NCBI RefSeq assembly: GCF_027484705.1
Contig: NZ_JAIXSL010000015.1
Coordinates: forward strand, 1 to 64,000
Direction of reading: 5' to 3'
DNA length: 64,000 bases
Origin: Flavobacterium sp.
GTDB lineage: Bacteria > Bacteroidota > Bacteroidia > Flavobacteriales > Flavobacteriaceae
In this document: in pieces, positions 27,286-34,909 of the stretch
Numbering within the stretch: the first letter of the stretch is position 1
Layout of the letters: each line of letters starts with the position of its first letter
The notes under the pieces: model-generated
Databases searched by the model: none
Told to the model about the DNA's origin: nothing
The model's input: only the letters and a program-made list of their open reading frames with translations
Made by a program: the position numbers and the translations under genes

Positions 27286-29427
27286 ATGAAAAATATATTT
27301 TTACTGTTGTTGCTATTTACTGGTGTGGTAGAGGCGCAGATTGTGAATATTCCGGATGCCAATTTTAAGGCGAAGTTGTTAAGTGTGAATACGACAAGCA
27401 ATCAATTTGCGCTAGATCAATTTAGCAATTATATGGTTATTGATGCCAATAGCGATGGTGAAATACAAAATGCCGAAGCGGAAGCCGTGTATCAGTTAAC
27501 TGTTGCTGGTGGAAGTATGCAAAATTTGATTGGTATAGAAGCCTTTACAAATTTAAGTAAGCTCAAGATAGTACAAAATTCAGAGTTGATTTCCTTAGAT
27601 TTGTCAGGTTTGGCAAACTTATATGAAGTAAATATTTACGCTAACGCTTTGTTAACGTCAATAAATTTTAATGGACTAATAAATTTAAGTCGATTAGAAT
27701 GTCAATACAACCCCCAATTATCTTACCTTAATCTATCCCCTTTAATTAACTTAGAATATGTATCATGTTCGGATGGAAATTTGACTAGCTTAAGTTTGCA
27801 AGGGCTAAGTAAATTGAATTATATAGACTGCGGATTCAACCTTCTCACTACAATTGATGTTTCAAATTGCCCAGTTTTATACGGTTTACGTTGTCTTGAT
27901 AATCCTTTACTTACAAGTATTTTTTTGAAAAATGGGAGTAATGAAAGTTATTTGGATTATAGCTTGTGTCCTAATTTAGCCTTTATATGTGCTGATGATT
28001 TTCAAATTGCTGCAATTCAGTCTAACTTAGTACTTAATGCTCCCGATACACAAGTAAATTCTTACTGCTCTTTCTCACCTGGCGGTAACTATAACACCAT
28101 TACAGGAAATATTAAATATGATGCTGATAATAATGGTTGCAATGCTACCGATTTGCCACAACCTAACATTAGAGTAAACATTAACGATGGCACAAACACA
28201 GGGGCAAGTTTTTCAAGCAGTACCGGAAATTATACATTCTACACCCAAGCTGGAAGTTTTGACATTATACCATCAATTGAAAACCCGACTTGGTTTAATG
28301 TTTCTCCAACAACGACAACCATTCCTTTTGCCGATAACAACAATAATGTTGCAACCCAAGATTTTTGTATTGCTCCAAACGGTTTTCACCCCGACATAGA
28401 AGTAGTTATTTCGCCAATATCTTTTGCCCGCCCGGGTTTTGAAGCAAGCTATCAGATTACGTTCAGAAATAAAGGCAATCAAACTTTTACGGAAGGCCTC
28501 GTAGGTTTGCAATTTGACGATTCGGTTTTAGATTTTGTTGCTGCTTCCCAACCTGTTTTTGCACTAGCCACGAACCAGATCAACTGGATGTATACCAACT
28601 TGGCGCCCTTTGAATCAAGATCAATCGTAGTAACTTTCAATATCAACAGCCCGACTGCTATACCAGCGGTGAATATTGGAGATTTGTTGAATTTTACGGT
28701 GTCGACCTTTCCATCAGAAGTTGATGAAAACCCACAGGACAATACCTTTGAATACGTCCAAACTGTTGTTGGTTCTTACGATCCGAACGACATCACTTGT
28801 CTTGAAGGCGATGTGGTTCCGCCATCGGAAATCGGGAATTACCTTCATTACGCGATCAACTTTGAAAACACAGGGACTTTTCCTGCTGAAAACGTGGTCG
28901 TGAAAACAGAAGTCGACGCTTCAAAATTTGACATCAATTCTTTACAATTGATGAATACAAACTTTCCTGTTGATGCCAGAATTACGGGAACCAAAGTCGA
29001 ATTCATTTTCAAAAACATCCAGTTGCCCATTGGCGGTCACGGGCATATTTTATTGAAAATCAAAACTCAAAATGTCTTGGTTACCGGAGATGAAGTGGCC
29101 AACCGCGCCGATATTTTCTTTGATTATAATGCACCGGTCGATACGGGATTGGCCAATACGGTTTTTCAGAATTTATCGAATACTGGTTTTGAAGCTGATC
29201 CGTCCGTTTTCGTCGCTCCGAATCCGGCTTCGAATCAAGTCATCGTTAAAGCCGACAGTAATATAAAATCGATACAGCTTTACGACATACAGGGAAGAAT
29301 TATAACGGCCAGTTTGGTTAGTGAAACGCAATCAAAACTCGATATATCAAGCTTTGCCAAAGGAACTTACTTTGTGAAAATCACCACTGAAAAAGGCATT
29401 ACTGTTCAAAAATTGCTTAAGGATTAA
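27286..29427 (+). CDS. Secreted LRR protein with EF-hand loop and T9SS sorting domain (713 aa)
   Basis: A 713-residue protein, third in line behind regulator 2. Start at 27286 (MKNIFLLLLLFTGVVEA signal peptide); an in-frame ATG at 27253 exists, as in the previous gene. EF-hand loop 53-64 (27442-27477), only about six LRRs (about 80-215), then SYCSFSPGGNYNTITGNIK, a CNA-B-like domain (DADNNGCN), a DUF11-like region (SYDPNDITCLEG, YLHYAINFENTGTFPAE, GGHGHILLKIKT) and a T9SS domain (VAPNPASNQVIV). It differs from the neighbouring copy mainly in the LRR block, while the C-terminal module is nearly the same. A terminator follows, ending the unit. Confidence 0.88.
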   Translation: MKNIFLLLLLFTGVVEAQIVNIPDANFKAKLLSVNTTSNQFALDQFSNYMVIDANSDGEIQNAEAEAVYQLTVAGGSMQNLIGIEAFTNLSKLKIVQNSELISLDLSGLANLYEVNIYANALLTSINFNGLINLSRLECQYNPQLSYLNLSPLINLEYVSCSDGNLTSLSLQGLSKLNYIDCGFNLLTTIDVSNCPVLYGLRCLDNPLLTSIFLKNGSNESYLDYSLCPNLAFICADDFQIAAIQSNLVLNAPDTQVNSYCSFSPGGNYNTITGNIKYDADNNGCNATDLPQPNIRVNINDGTNTGASFSSSTGNYTFYTQAGSFDIIPSIENPTWFNVSPTTTTIPFADNNNNVATQDFCIAPNGFHPDIEVVISPISFARPGFEASYQITFRNKGNQTFTEGLVGLQFDDSVLDFVAASQPVFALATNQINWMYTNLAPFESRSIVVTFNINSPTAIPAVNIGDLLNFTVSTFPSEVDENPQDNTFEYVQTVVGSYDPNDITCLEGDVVPPSEIGNYLHYAINFENTGTFPAENVVVKTEVDASKFDINSLQLMNTNFPVDARITGTKVEFIFKNIQLPIGGHGHILLKIKTQNVLVTGDEVANRADIFFDYNAPVDTGLANTVFQNLSNTGFEADPSVFVAPNPASNQVIVKADSNIKSIQLYDIQGRIITASLVSETQSKLDISSFAKGTYFVKITTEKGITVQKLLKD

Positions 29428-29451
29428 TTCAAAATTACTTTTTTTAATCAG

Positions 29452-29481
29452 AAACGCATGGTTCGAAACTATGCGTTTTTT
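29452..29481 (+). terminator. Terminator at the end of the LRR island
   Basis: AAACGCAT pairs with ATGCGTTT, with a further GTT/AAC pairing inside the loop, followed by T-rich sequence. Confidence 0.8.
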
Positions 29482-29574
29482 GTTTGAAAAACCTGCTATA
29501 CTTAATTTGCAATTTTTATAATTTAATTAACGATTTCATTGCCAAATTCTTTTTTTAATTCATTTGGAATTCCA

Positions 29575-29582
29575 TAGATTTG
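29575..29582 (+). promoter_or_regulatory. Putative -7 box for gltA
   Basis: TAGATTTG matches TAnnTTTG and lies 40 bases before the gltA ATG. No -33 TTTG at 17-23 bases. The rest of the 195-base gap before gltA is AT-rich and shows only the terminator of the LRR unit. Confidence 0.45.
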
Positions 29583-29622
29583 TTAAATTATTATTTCAAC
29601 AGACAAATTTCCAAAACACACT

Positions 29623-30906
29623 ATGTCAAAAACTGCAATATTAGAATTAGATGGCAAGAAATACGAGTTTCCGGTAATCGTAGGAAGCGAGAACGAGGTC
29701 GGAATCGATATCAACAAATTACGTGATTTATCTGGCGCCATTACGATGGATCCGGGCTATAAAAACTCAGGTTCGTGCACAAGCGAGATCACGTTCCTCG
29801 ACGGAGAAGAAGGTATTTTGCGTTACCGAGGGTATGCTATTGAAGACTTGGCGGACAAAGCCGATTTCCTCGAAGTAGCCTATCTGGTAATTTTCGGAGA
29901 ATTGCCTACTAGAAAGCAGCTCGAACAGTTTGAAACCGATATCAGAAAATATACTTTGGTCAATGAAGAGATGAAAAACATCATCGACGGATTTCCAAAA
30001 ACTGCGCATCCGATGGGCGTTTTGTCTTCGCTGACTAGTGCACTTACGGCTTTCAACCCTAAAGTAGTGAATGTTGACAATGAAAAGGAAATGTACGAAG
30101 CGGTTTGCAAAACGATGGGTAAATTCCTAGTGATTGCCACCTGGACGTACAGAAAAATGATGGGTTATCCATTGAATTATTACGACAATACGAAAGGTTA
30201 CGTTGAAAACTTCATGCACCTGATGTTCGAATTGCCAACCGGACCTTACAGCGCCAATAAAGTCGTAGTTGATGCTTTGGATAAATTGTTCATCCTTCAC
30301 GCAGACCATGAGCAAAACTGCTCAACTTCAACGGTTAGAATTGTAGGTTCTTCCCACGCTGGATTGTTTGCTTCTATTTCGGCAGGTGTTTCCGCACTTT
30401 GGGGACCATTGCACGGTGGCGCAAATCAGGCGGTTTTGGAAATGCTTGAGGAAATCCATAAAAACGGAGGCGATTGCGACAAATACATGGCCAAAGCCAA
30501 AGATAAAGATGATCCATTCCGTTTGATGGGATTTGGTCACCGTGTTTACAAAAATTTCGATCCGAGAGCACGTATCATCAAAAAAGCAGCCGATGAAGTT
30601 TTACAGACTTTGGGTGTTGATGATCCAATCCTCGAAATCGCTAAAAAATTAGAAGCTGCAGCATTGGTTGATGATTATTTCGTATCCAGAAAATTATATC
30701 CAAATGTCGATTTTTATTCCGGAATCATCTACCGCGCTTTAGGAATCCCGACCGATATGTTTACCGTAATGTTCGCCATCGGACGTTTGCCCGGCTGGAT
30801 TGCCCAATGGAAAGAAATGCGCATCAACAAAGAGCCAATCGGAAGACCGAGACAGATTTATGTAGGCCATCCGTTGCGCGATTTTGTTCCTGCGGATAAG
30901 AGATAA
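29623..30906 (+). CDS. gltA: Citrate synthase (type II)
   Basis: A 427-residue enzyme that condenses oxaloacetate and acetyl-CoA, the entry to the TCA cycle. The N-terminal part (FPVIVGSENEVGIDINKLRD) is that of the long Gram-negative (hexameric) type. Active-site regions are GSSHAGLFASISAGVSALWG with PLHGGANQAV, and the signature GFGHRVYKNFDPRAR; the catalytic Asp region is near LVDDYFVSRKLYPNVDFYSG. Full length, with its own promoter-like box upstream and a terminator downstream. In this window it resumes the housekeeping genes after the 20 kb LRR island. Confidence 0.98.
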   Translation: MSKTAILELDGKKYEFPVIVGSENEVGIDINKLRDLSGAITMDPGYKNSGSCTSEITFLDGEEGILRYRGYAIEDLADKADFLEVAYLVIFGELPTRKQLEQFETDIRKYTLVNEEMKNIIDGFPKTAHPMGVLSSLTSALTAFNPKVVNVDNEKEMYEAVCKTMGKFLVIATWTYRKMMGYPLNYYDNTKGYVENFMHLMFELPTGPYSANKVVVDALDKLFILHADHEQNCSTSTVRIVGSSHAGLFASISAGVSALWGPLHGGANQAVLEMLEEIHKNGGDCDKYMAKAKDKDDPFRLMGFGHRVYKNFDPRARIIKKAADEVLQTLGVDDPILEIAKKLEAAALVDDYFVSRKLYPNVDFYSGIIYRALGIPTDMFTVMFAIGRLPGWIAQWKEMRINKEPIGRPRQIYVGHPLRDFVPADKR

Positions 30907-30932
30907 AAAAGATTTACCGTTTTATAAAAAGT

Positions 30933-30961
30933 AAAGCCATTCTGAAAAGAGTGGCTTTTTT
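30933..30961 (+). terminator. Terminator after gltA
   Basis: AAAGCCA pairs with TGGCTTT (inner TCT/AGA adds pairs) and is followed by a T run. Confidence 0.8.
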
Positions 30962-31106
30962 ATTTATGCAAAAGCAATTGATTTCGTATTTATTTTTCTT
31001 ACAATTAATTTTAAGGAATAAAAAAAGAAATTTAACAAGCTACGAATTATAATGATTCTAAAAAAAGCTTTTCGATTTTGAAAGGGTTTTCTGATATACT
31101 AAAAAA

Positions 31107-31133
31107 TATTTGTTTAAAAGGATTAAACAAATA
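31107..31133. promoter_or_regulatory. Perfect 11-base inverted repeat upstream of the S74-domain gene
   Basis: TATTTGTTTAA and TTAAACAAATA form a perfect 11-base inverted repeat around AAGGA, 38 bases before the ATG at 31172. No T tract follows, so it is a candidate operator or 5'-leader hairpin. The rest of the 265-base gap is very AT-rich and holds the gltA terminator. Confidence 0.55.
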
Positions 31134-31171
31134 ATATAATTTTAATGTATAACTTTTAAAAACAATACATT

Positions 31172-32758
31172 ATGAAAACACGAAATCAAATTTTAGCAGT
31201 AGCTTTACTTTTCTTGGTCGGAATTGTAAAGTTTTATGGACAGACAAATGCTGTTTATTATCCAAATACAGCTACACCCAATGGGGCTAGTGTATCGTTA
31301 GGCAATAATGCAAATCCATTTACAAGCGCTTCAGCAACATGGAATACTTTTATAGGCGCAAATGCAGGCATTACTAATACAACAGGAAATAGCAATACTT
31401 TTATTGGATATGTTTCTGGTAGTGGAAATACAACAAGTACTGGTAATACGGCATTGGGTGTTGGATCATATCAGAGCAGTACAGGAACTGAGAACATAGG
31501 AATTGGTTTGAATGCTGCTACACTTGTTGTTGGCAATACTAATGTTTTTATTGGTAGAACTACCGGAAATAATGTAAACGGAAGTGGCAACCTTTTCTTA
31601 GGAGGGAATATTAATTTTGGAGCAGCTACCAACATCAGCAATACTTCAATTATAGCAGATGGAGTCGGAAATCAAAGAATCTATGCCCACAGTAACGGAT
31701 GTGTTGGTATTGGTTTAGGAAACTTTACAATTCCACAAAACAGACTAGAGATTAATTCGGTTTGGAATGTTGCCGGATTGGCCCCCGGAACTTTAGGCCT
31801 AAGATTTAGAGGGGTTGATGTGACTACGGCGACTTCAATTGTCAATCCTACCAATAAGGTGTTAAGTGTTAATACAAACGGAGACATTATTTTAGTTAAT
31901 GATGTTGCAGGAACAGGATCTGGTACCACTTTTACGACAACTTGCGGAACTAATAATTTTATTCCAAAATCGACCAGTGCAAGTAGCATGGCTTGCAGCC
32001 AAATTTTCGATAACGGAACAAGTGTTGGGATTAATACCACAGGACCTTTCACGTACAACAACGCCACCAATCCTCCCTTTTCAGGTGGAACTGTTCCCAA
32101 TACAGGTACAGTAAGATTAGATGTTAATGGTGTGATTAGAACTGTTGGGATATTTGCCACTTCTGATAGAAAATTCAAAAAAGATATCAAATCGATTGAA
32201 AACCCATTAGAAGCAATTCAAAAATTAGATGGAAAAACCTATTTCTGGAACAAAGAAGCCAATAAAGAAATGGAATTTGACAATGGATTGCATAGTGGTT
32301 TTATCGCACAAGAGTTAGAAAAAGTATTCCCTCATTTGGTTGCAACGGATGAAAAAGGAAATAAAGCTGTAAACTATATGGAGCTAATGCCTTATTTAGT
32401 CGAAGCCATCAAAGAACAACAAACCCAAATTAACGATTTAAAATCTCAAATTTCAGAGCATTTTAAAGCGCAAAACCAGGATTTAATAAAATTAACGAAT
32501 ACCAAAATCATTAGTGTTTCGCCAAATCCATCTAATGATGTCATTACCATTTCTTTCAACATCGAGCCATCCGTACAATCAGCAAAATTGCAAGTTCATG
32601 ATTTGAGTGGCAATGTAATCAGTAGCTTAAATATCAATGATAGGGAAAATAACATCACCAGAACGCTGCAAAAAGACAATTTCGGGAAAGGAATCTATGT
32701 GGTCACTTTGGTAGTCAATGGTAAAAGCATCGATGCTAAAAAAATAATTTTCAATTAA
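31172..32758 (+). CDS. T9SS-exported protein with peptidase S74 (intramolecular chaperone) domain
   Basis: A 528-residue protein. Signal peptide about residues 1-23. Residues 55-145 hold repeats of the NTFIGxNAG / GNSNTFIGYVSG type found in trimeric head or fibre proteins. Residues about 331-430 form a peptidase S74 domain (SDRKFKKDIKSIENPLEAI ... GFIAQELEKVFPHLV ... NYMELMPYLVEAI) with S331 and K336 at the spacing of the autocleavage Ser-Lys pair known from phage tailspikes. A short coiled coil follows, then a type-A T9SS sorting domain (VSPNPSNDVITI to the end). S74 domains normally sit at the very C-terminus and are cut off after trimer assembly; here a sorting signal follows. Probably a trimeric surface fibre or adhesin. 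Between terminators, so likely monocistronic. Confidence 0.85.
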   Translation: MKTRNQILAVALLFLVGIVKFYGQTNAVYYPNTATPNGASVSLGNNANPFTSASATWNTFIGANAGITNTTGNSNTFIGYVSGSGNTTSTGNTALGVGSYQSSTGTENIGIGLNAATLVVGNTNVFIGRTTGNNVNGSGNLFLGGNINFGAATNISNTSIIADGVGNQRIYAHSNGCVGIGLGNFTIPQNRLEINSVWNVAGLAPGTLGLRFRGVDVTTATSIVNPTNKVLSVNTNGDIILVNDVAGTGSGTTFTTTCGTNNFIPKSTSASSMACSQIFDNGTSVGINTTGPFTYNNATNPPFSGGTVPNTGTVRLDVNGVIRTVGIFATSDRKFKKDIKSIENPLEAIQKLDGKTYFWNKEANKEMEFDNGLHSGFIAQELEKVFPHLVATDEKGNKAVNYMELMPYLVEAIKEQQTQINDLKSQISEHFKAQNQDLIKLTNTKIISVSPNPSNDVITISFNIEPSVQSAKLQVHDLSGNVISSLNINDRENNITRTLQKDNFGKGIYVVTLVVNGKSIDAKKIIFN

Positions 32759-32784
32759 TAAGATATCATAAATACTTCTCAATA

Positions 32785-32813
32785 AAAGCTTCTCTTAATC
32801 GGGAAGCTTTTTT
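32785..32813 (+). terminator. Terminator after the S74-domain gene
   Basis: AAAGCTTCTC pairs with GGGAAGCTTT (one wobble), loop TTAATC, followed by a T run that leads directly into the next -7 box. Confidence 0.85.
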
Positions 32814-32820
32814 ATCTTTG
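32813..32820 (+). promoter_or_regulatory. Putative -7 box for the arginine-deiminase-like gene
   Basis: TATCTTTG is an exact consensus match abutting the preceding terminator. An in-frame TTG at 32818 lies inside it, which is why the ATG at 32839 is taken as start. Confidence 0.5.
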
Positions 32821-32838
32821 TCCAAATCCAAAAATTTT

Positions 32839-33759
32839 ATGTTAGCATTAAATGTCAAGAATGAAACTTCACGTTTGCGTGCTGTAGTGCTCGGAACAGC
32901 TGTCAGCAATGGTCCAACACCAAAAGCAGCAGAAGCCTACGATCCCAAATCCTTAGAACATATCCTCGCAGGAACTTATCCTGTCGAAGCCGATATGGTC
33001 AGCGAAATGGAAGCCTTCAACAAAGTATTCGAAAAGTACGATGTGAAAGTCTACCGCCCCGAATTGGTTCAGAATGAAAACCAGATTTTCACGCGCGATA
33101 TCGCTTTTGTGATTGACGATATCATCATCGAAGCCGGAATTTTACCGGATCGCAATAAAGAATTTCCGGCGATTCAATATGTCATAGACCAAGTTGATCC
33201 GAAGAAATTCAAAAAAATCGAAGACAAAGAAAAAATCCACATCGAAGGCGGCGACGTGATTCTCTGGAACGACTATATTTTTATCGGCACTTACCATGGC
33301 GCAGATTACAGTCAAGTTAAAACTGCCCGTACTAACAAAGCCGGCATCGATTACATAAAAGAATTATTCCCGCATAAAAAAGTACTCACGTTCGACCTCG
33401 TAAAATCATGGGAAGACGCACGTGACAACGCCTTGCATCTTGACTGCTGTTTCCAGCCGGTCGGCACCGACAAAGCGATTATTTATAAAGGCGGTTTCAG
33501 AAACGAAGCCGAATACCAGCAACTCGTCGATTTGTTCGGAATGGAGAATATGTTTCACATCACCAGAAATGAAATGTATCACATGAATTCCAACATTTTT
33601 TCCATTGCGCCCGATGTGGTGGTTTCAGAAAAAAACTTTACGCGATTAAACACTTGGTTGCGAGATCGAGGCTTTACTGTCGAAGAAATCCCATACGCAG
33701 AAATTGCCAAACAGGAAGGACTTTTAAGATGTTCGACCTTGCCGTTGATCAGAGATTAA
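32839..33759 (+). CDS. Arginine deiminase / amidinotransferase superfamily protein
   Basis: A 306-residue member of the guanidino-group-modifying superfamily (arginine deiminase, dimethylarginine dimethylaminohydrolase, amidinotransferase). Start at ATG 32839 (MLALNVKNETSRLRAVVLG). Conserved pieces are FTRDIAFVIDD near the N-terminus, HIEGGDVILWN (the E/D that binds the guanidinium group), the catalytic His in ALHLDCCFQPV and the nucleophile Cys near the end (C298 in LLRCSTLPLIRD). The active site looks complete. The exact substrate cannot be told from sequence; arginine, a methylarginine or an agmatine-like compound are all possible. It is followed on the same strand by a second enzyme of the superfamily. 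Confidence 0.85.
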   Translation: MLALNVKNETSRLRAVVLGTAVSNGPTPKAAEAYDPKSLEHILAGTYPVEADMVSEMEAFNKVFEKYDVKVYRPELVQNENQIFTRDIAFVIDDIIIEAGILPDRNKEFPAIQYVIDQVDPKKFKKIEDKEKIHIEGGDVILWNDYIFIGTYHGADYSQVKTARTNKAGIDYIKELFPHKKVLTFDLVKSWEDARDNALHLDCCFQPVGTDKAIIYKGGFRNEAEYQQLVDLFGMENMFHITRNEMYHMNSNIFSIAPDVVVSEKNFTRLNTWLRDRGFTVEEIPYAEIAKQEGLLRCSTLPLIRD

Positions 33760-33762
33760 TTT

Positions 33763-33847
33763 AGGGCGATCCCTACGGGCCGGGCTTTTCGCAGTGCACG
33801 GCACATAGCTGCAATCCCTATCGCGGTCCGAGGTGCTACATCCTAAA
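33763..33847. repeat. GC-rich intergenic element of a type recurrent in flavobacterial genomes
   Basis: An 85-base GC-rich block in otherwise AT-rich intergenic DNA. Its ends carry GCGATCCCT (33765) and CCCTATCGC (near 33817), so GCGAT and ATCGC form an inverted pair around a variable middle with GGGCCGGGC. From memory, blocks starting GGGCGttCCC and ending CCCTAaCGC are scattered between flavobacterial genes. No open frame of its own. Confidence 0.55.
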
Positions 33848-33900
33848 CAGCAAAAATGGAACATCCAATAGTCAATAACGAATTTTGAAGTTAAAAAAAT

Positions 33901-34836
33901 ATGAAACAATCCACCAACGCCATACTCATGATTCGCCCTGTGGCGTTTCGCATGAACGAACAGACCGCCGTCAACAATTACTATCAGAAAGTGCTTGATG
34001 GTTTGTCGCCTGAAACGGTCAATGCCAAAGCACAGGAAGAATTCGATACTTTCGTGAGCAAACTCCGCATGGTTGGTGTTGATGTCACGGTCGTAGAAGA
34101 TACCGTAAATCCAGACACGCCGGATTCCATTTTCCCGAACAACTGGATCTCGTTTCACGAAAGTGGCGATGTGGCTTTATATCCGATGTTTGCTGAAAAC
34201 CGCCGCCACGAACGCCGTGAAGATGTGCTCGATATCCTCGAAGACAAAGGTTTTGTAATCAACGAAATCATGGATTACACTTCCGCCGAAGAAGATGGTT
34301 ATTTCCTTGAAGGCACCGGAAGCATTTTGCTCGACCGCCAGAATGACAAGGCTTACTGCGCACTTTCACCAAGAGCCGACGAAGAATTGTTCATAGAATT
34401 TTGCGAAGATTTCGAATATACGCCTGTCATTTTTGAAGCATTCCAAACCGTTGCCGGGGAAAGAAAACTGATTTATCACACCAACGTCATGATGTGTATC
34501 GGAGAAACTTTCGCAGTGATCTGCGCCGATTGCATCGATGATAAAAAAGAACGTAAAATGGTACTCGACAGCCTGCGCGGCGACGAAAAAGAAATCATCC
34601 TGATTACTGAGGATCAGGTCAATAATTTTGCAGGAAATATGCTTGAAGTCCAAGGAACTGACGAAAGAAGATATCTTGTCATGAGCCAATCAGCGCACCA
34701 AAGTCTGACCAAAAAACAAATCGCCCAAATAGAAGAACACGTGACCATTTTAAGCTCAAGCCTCGACACCATTGAAGCATGCGGCGGTGGAAGCGCGCGT
34801 TGCATGATGGCCGAAATCTTTTTACCTAAAGAATAA
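33901..34836 (+). CDS. ctlX: Citrulline utilization hydrolase CtlX family protein
   Basis: A 311-residue protein of the same guanidino-modifying superfamily, matching the CtlX type. It has the N-terminal TNAILMIRPVAFRMNEQTAV, PDSIFPNNWISFHESGDVAL with PMFAENRRHERR, the His region near YHTNVMMCIGETFAVICAD, and the C-terminal nucleophile C301 in GGGSARCMMAEIF. CtlX was named for citrulline use in Francisella; here hydrolysis of a ureido or guanidino group is likely, but the substrate is not proven. It lies 141 bases after the other superfamily member, separated by the GC-rich element, and ends at a shared terminator with the convergent gene. Confidence 0.85.
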   Translation: MKQSTNAILMIRPVAFRMNEQTAVNNYYQKVLDGLSPETVNAKAQEEFDTFVSKLRMVGVDVTVVEDTVNPDTPDSIFPNNWISFHESGDVALYPMFAENRRHERREDVLDILEDKGFVINEIMDYTSAEEDGYFLEGTGSILLDRQNDKAYCALSPRADEELFIEFCEDFEYTPVIFEAFQTVAGERKLIYHTNVMMCIGETFAVICADCIDDKKERKMVLDSLRGDEKEIILITEDQVNNFAGNMLEVQGTDERRYLVMSQSAHQSLTKKQIAQIEEHVTILSSSLDTIEACGGGSARCMMAEIFLPKE

Positions 34837-34851
34837 TTTTTACCATAAAAT

Positions 34852-34892
34852 AAAAGGCGCAAAGAATTCAAATAGAATCTTTGCGCCTTTTT
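34852..34892. terminator. Bidirectional terminator between convergent genes
   Basis: AAAAGGCGCAAAG pairs with CTTTGCGCCTTTT, with ATTC/GAAT nearly pairing inside; T runs follow on the plus strand and on the minus strand. It serves ctlX (plus) and the lipoprotein gene (minus). Confidence 0.85.
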
Positions 34893-34909
34893 GTTTTTAA
34901 AGCGTGGTT

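Noticed and set aside
9805-29427. Insertion sequence, integron or prophage as carrier of the LRR island
   Set aside because: No transposase, integrase, attachment repeat or phage gene seen; direct gene duplication explains the structure better.
33724-34158. 144-residue minus-strand frame across the GC-rich element and the ctlX start
   Set aside because: It reads through an intergenic element and antisense to ctlX; composition is unlike a protein.
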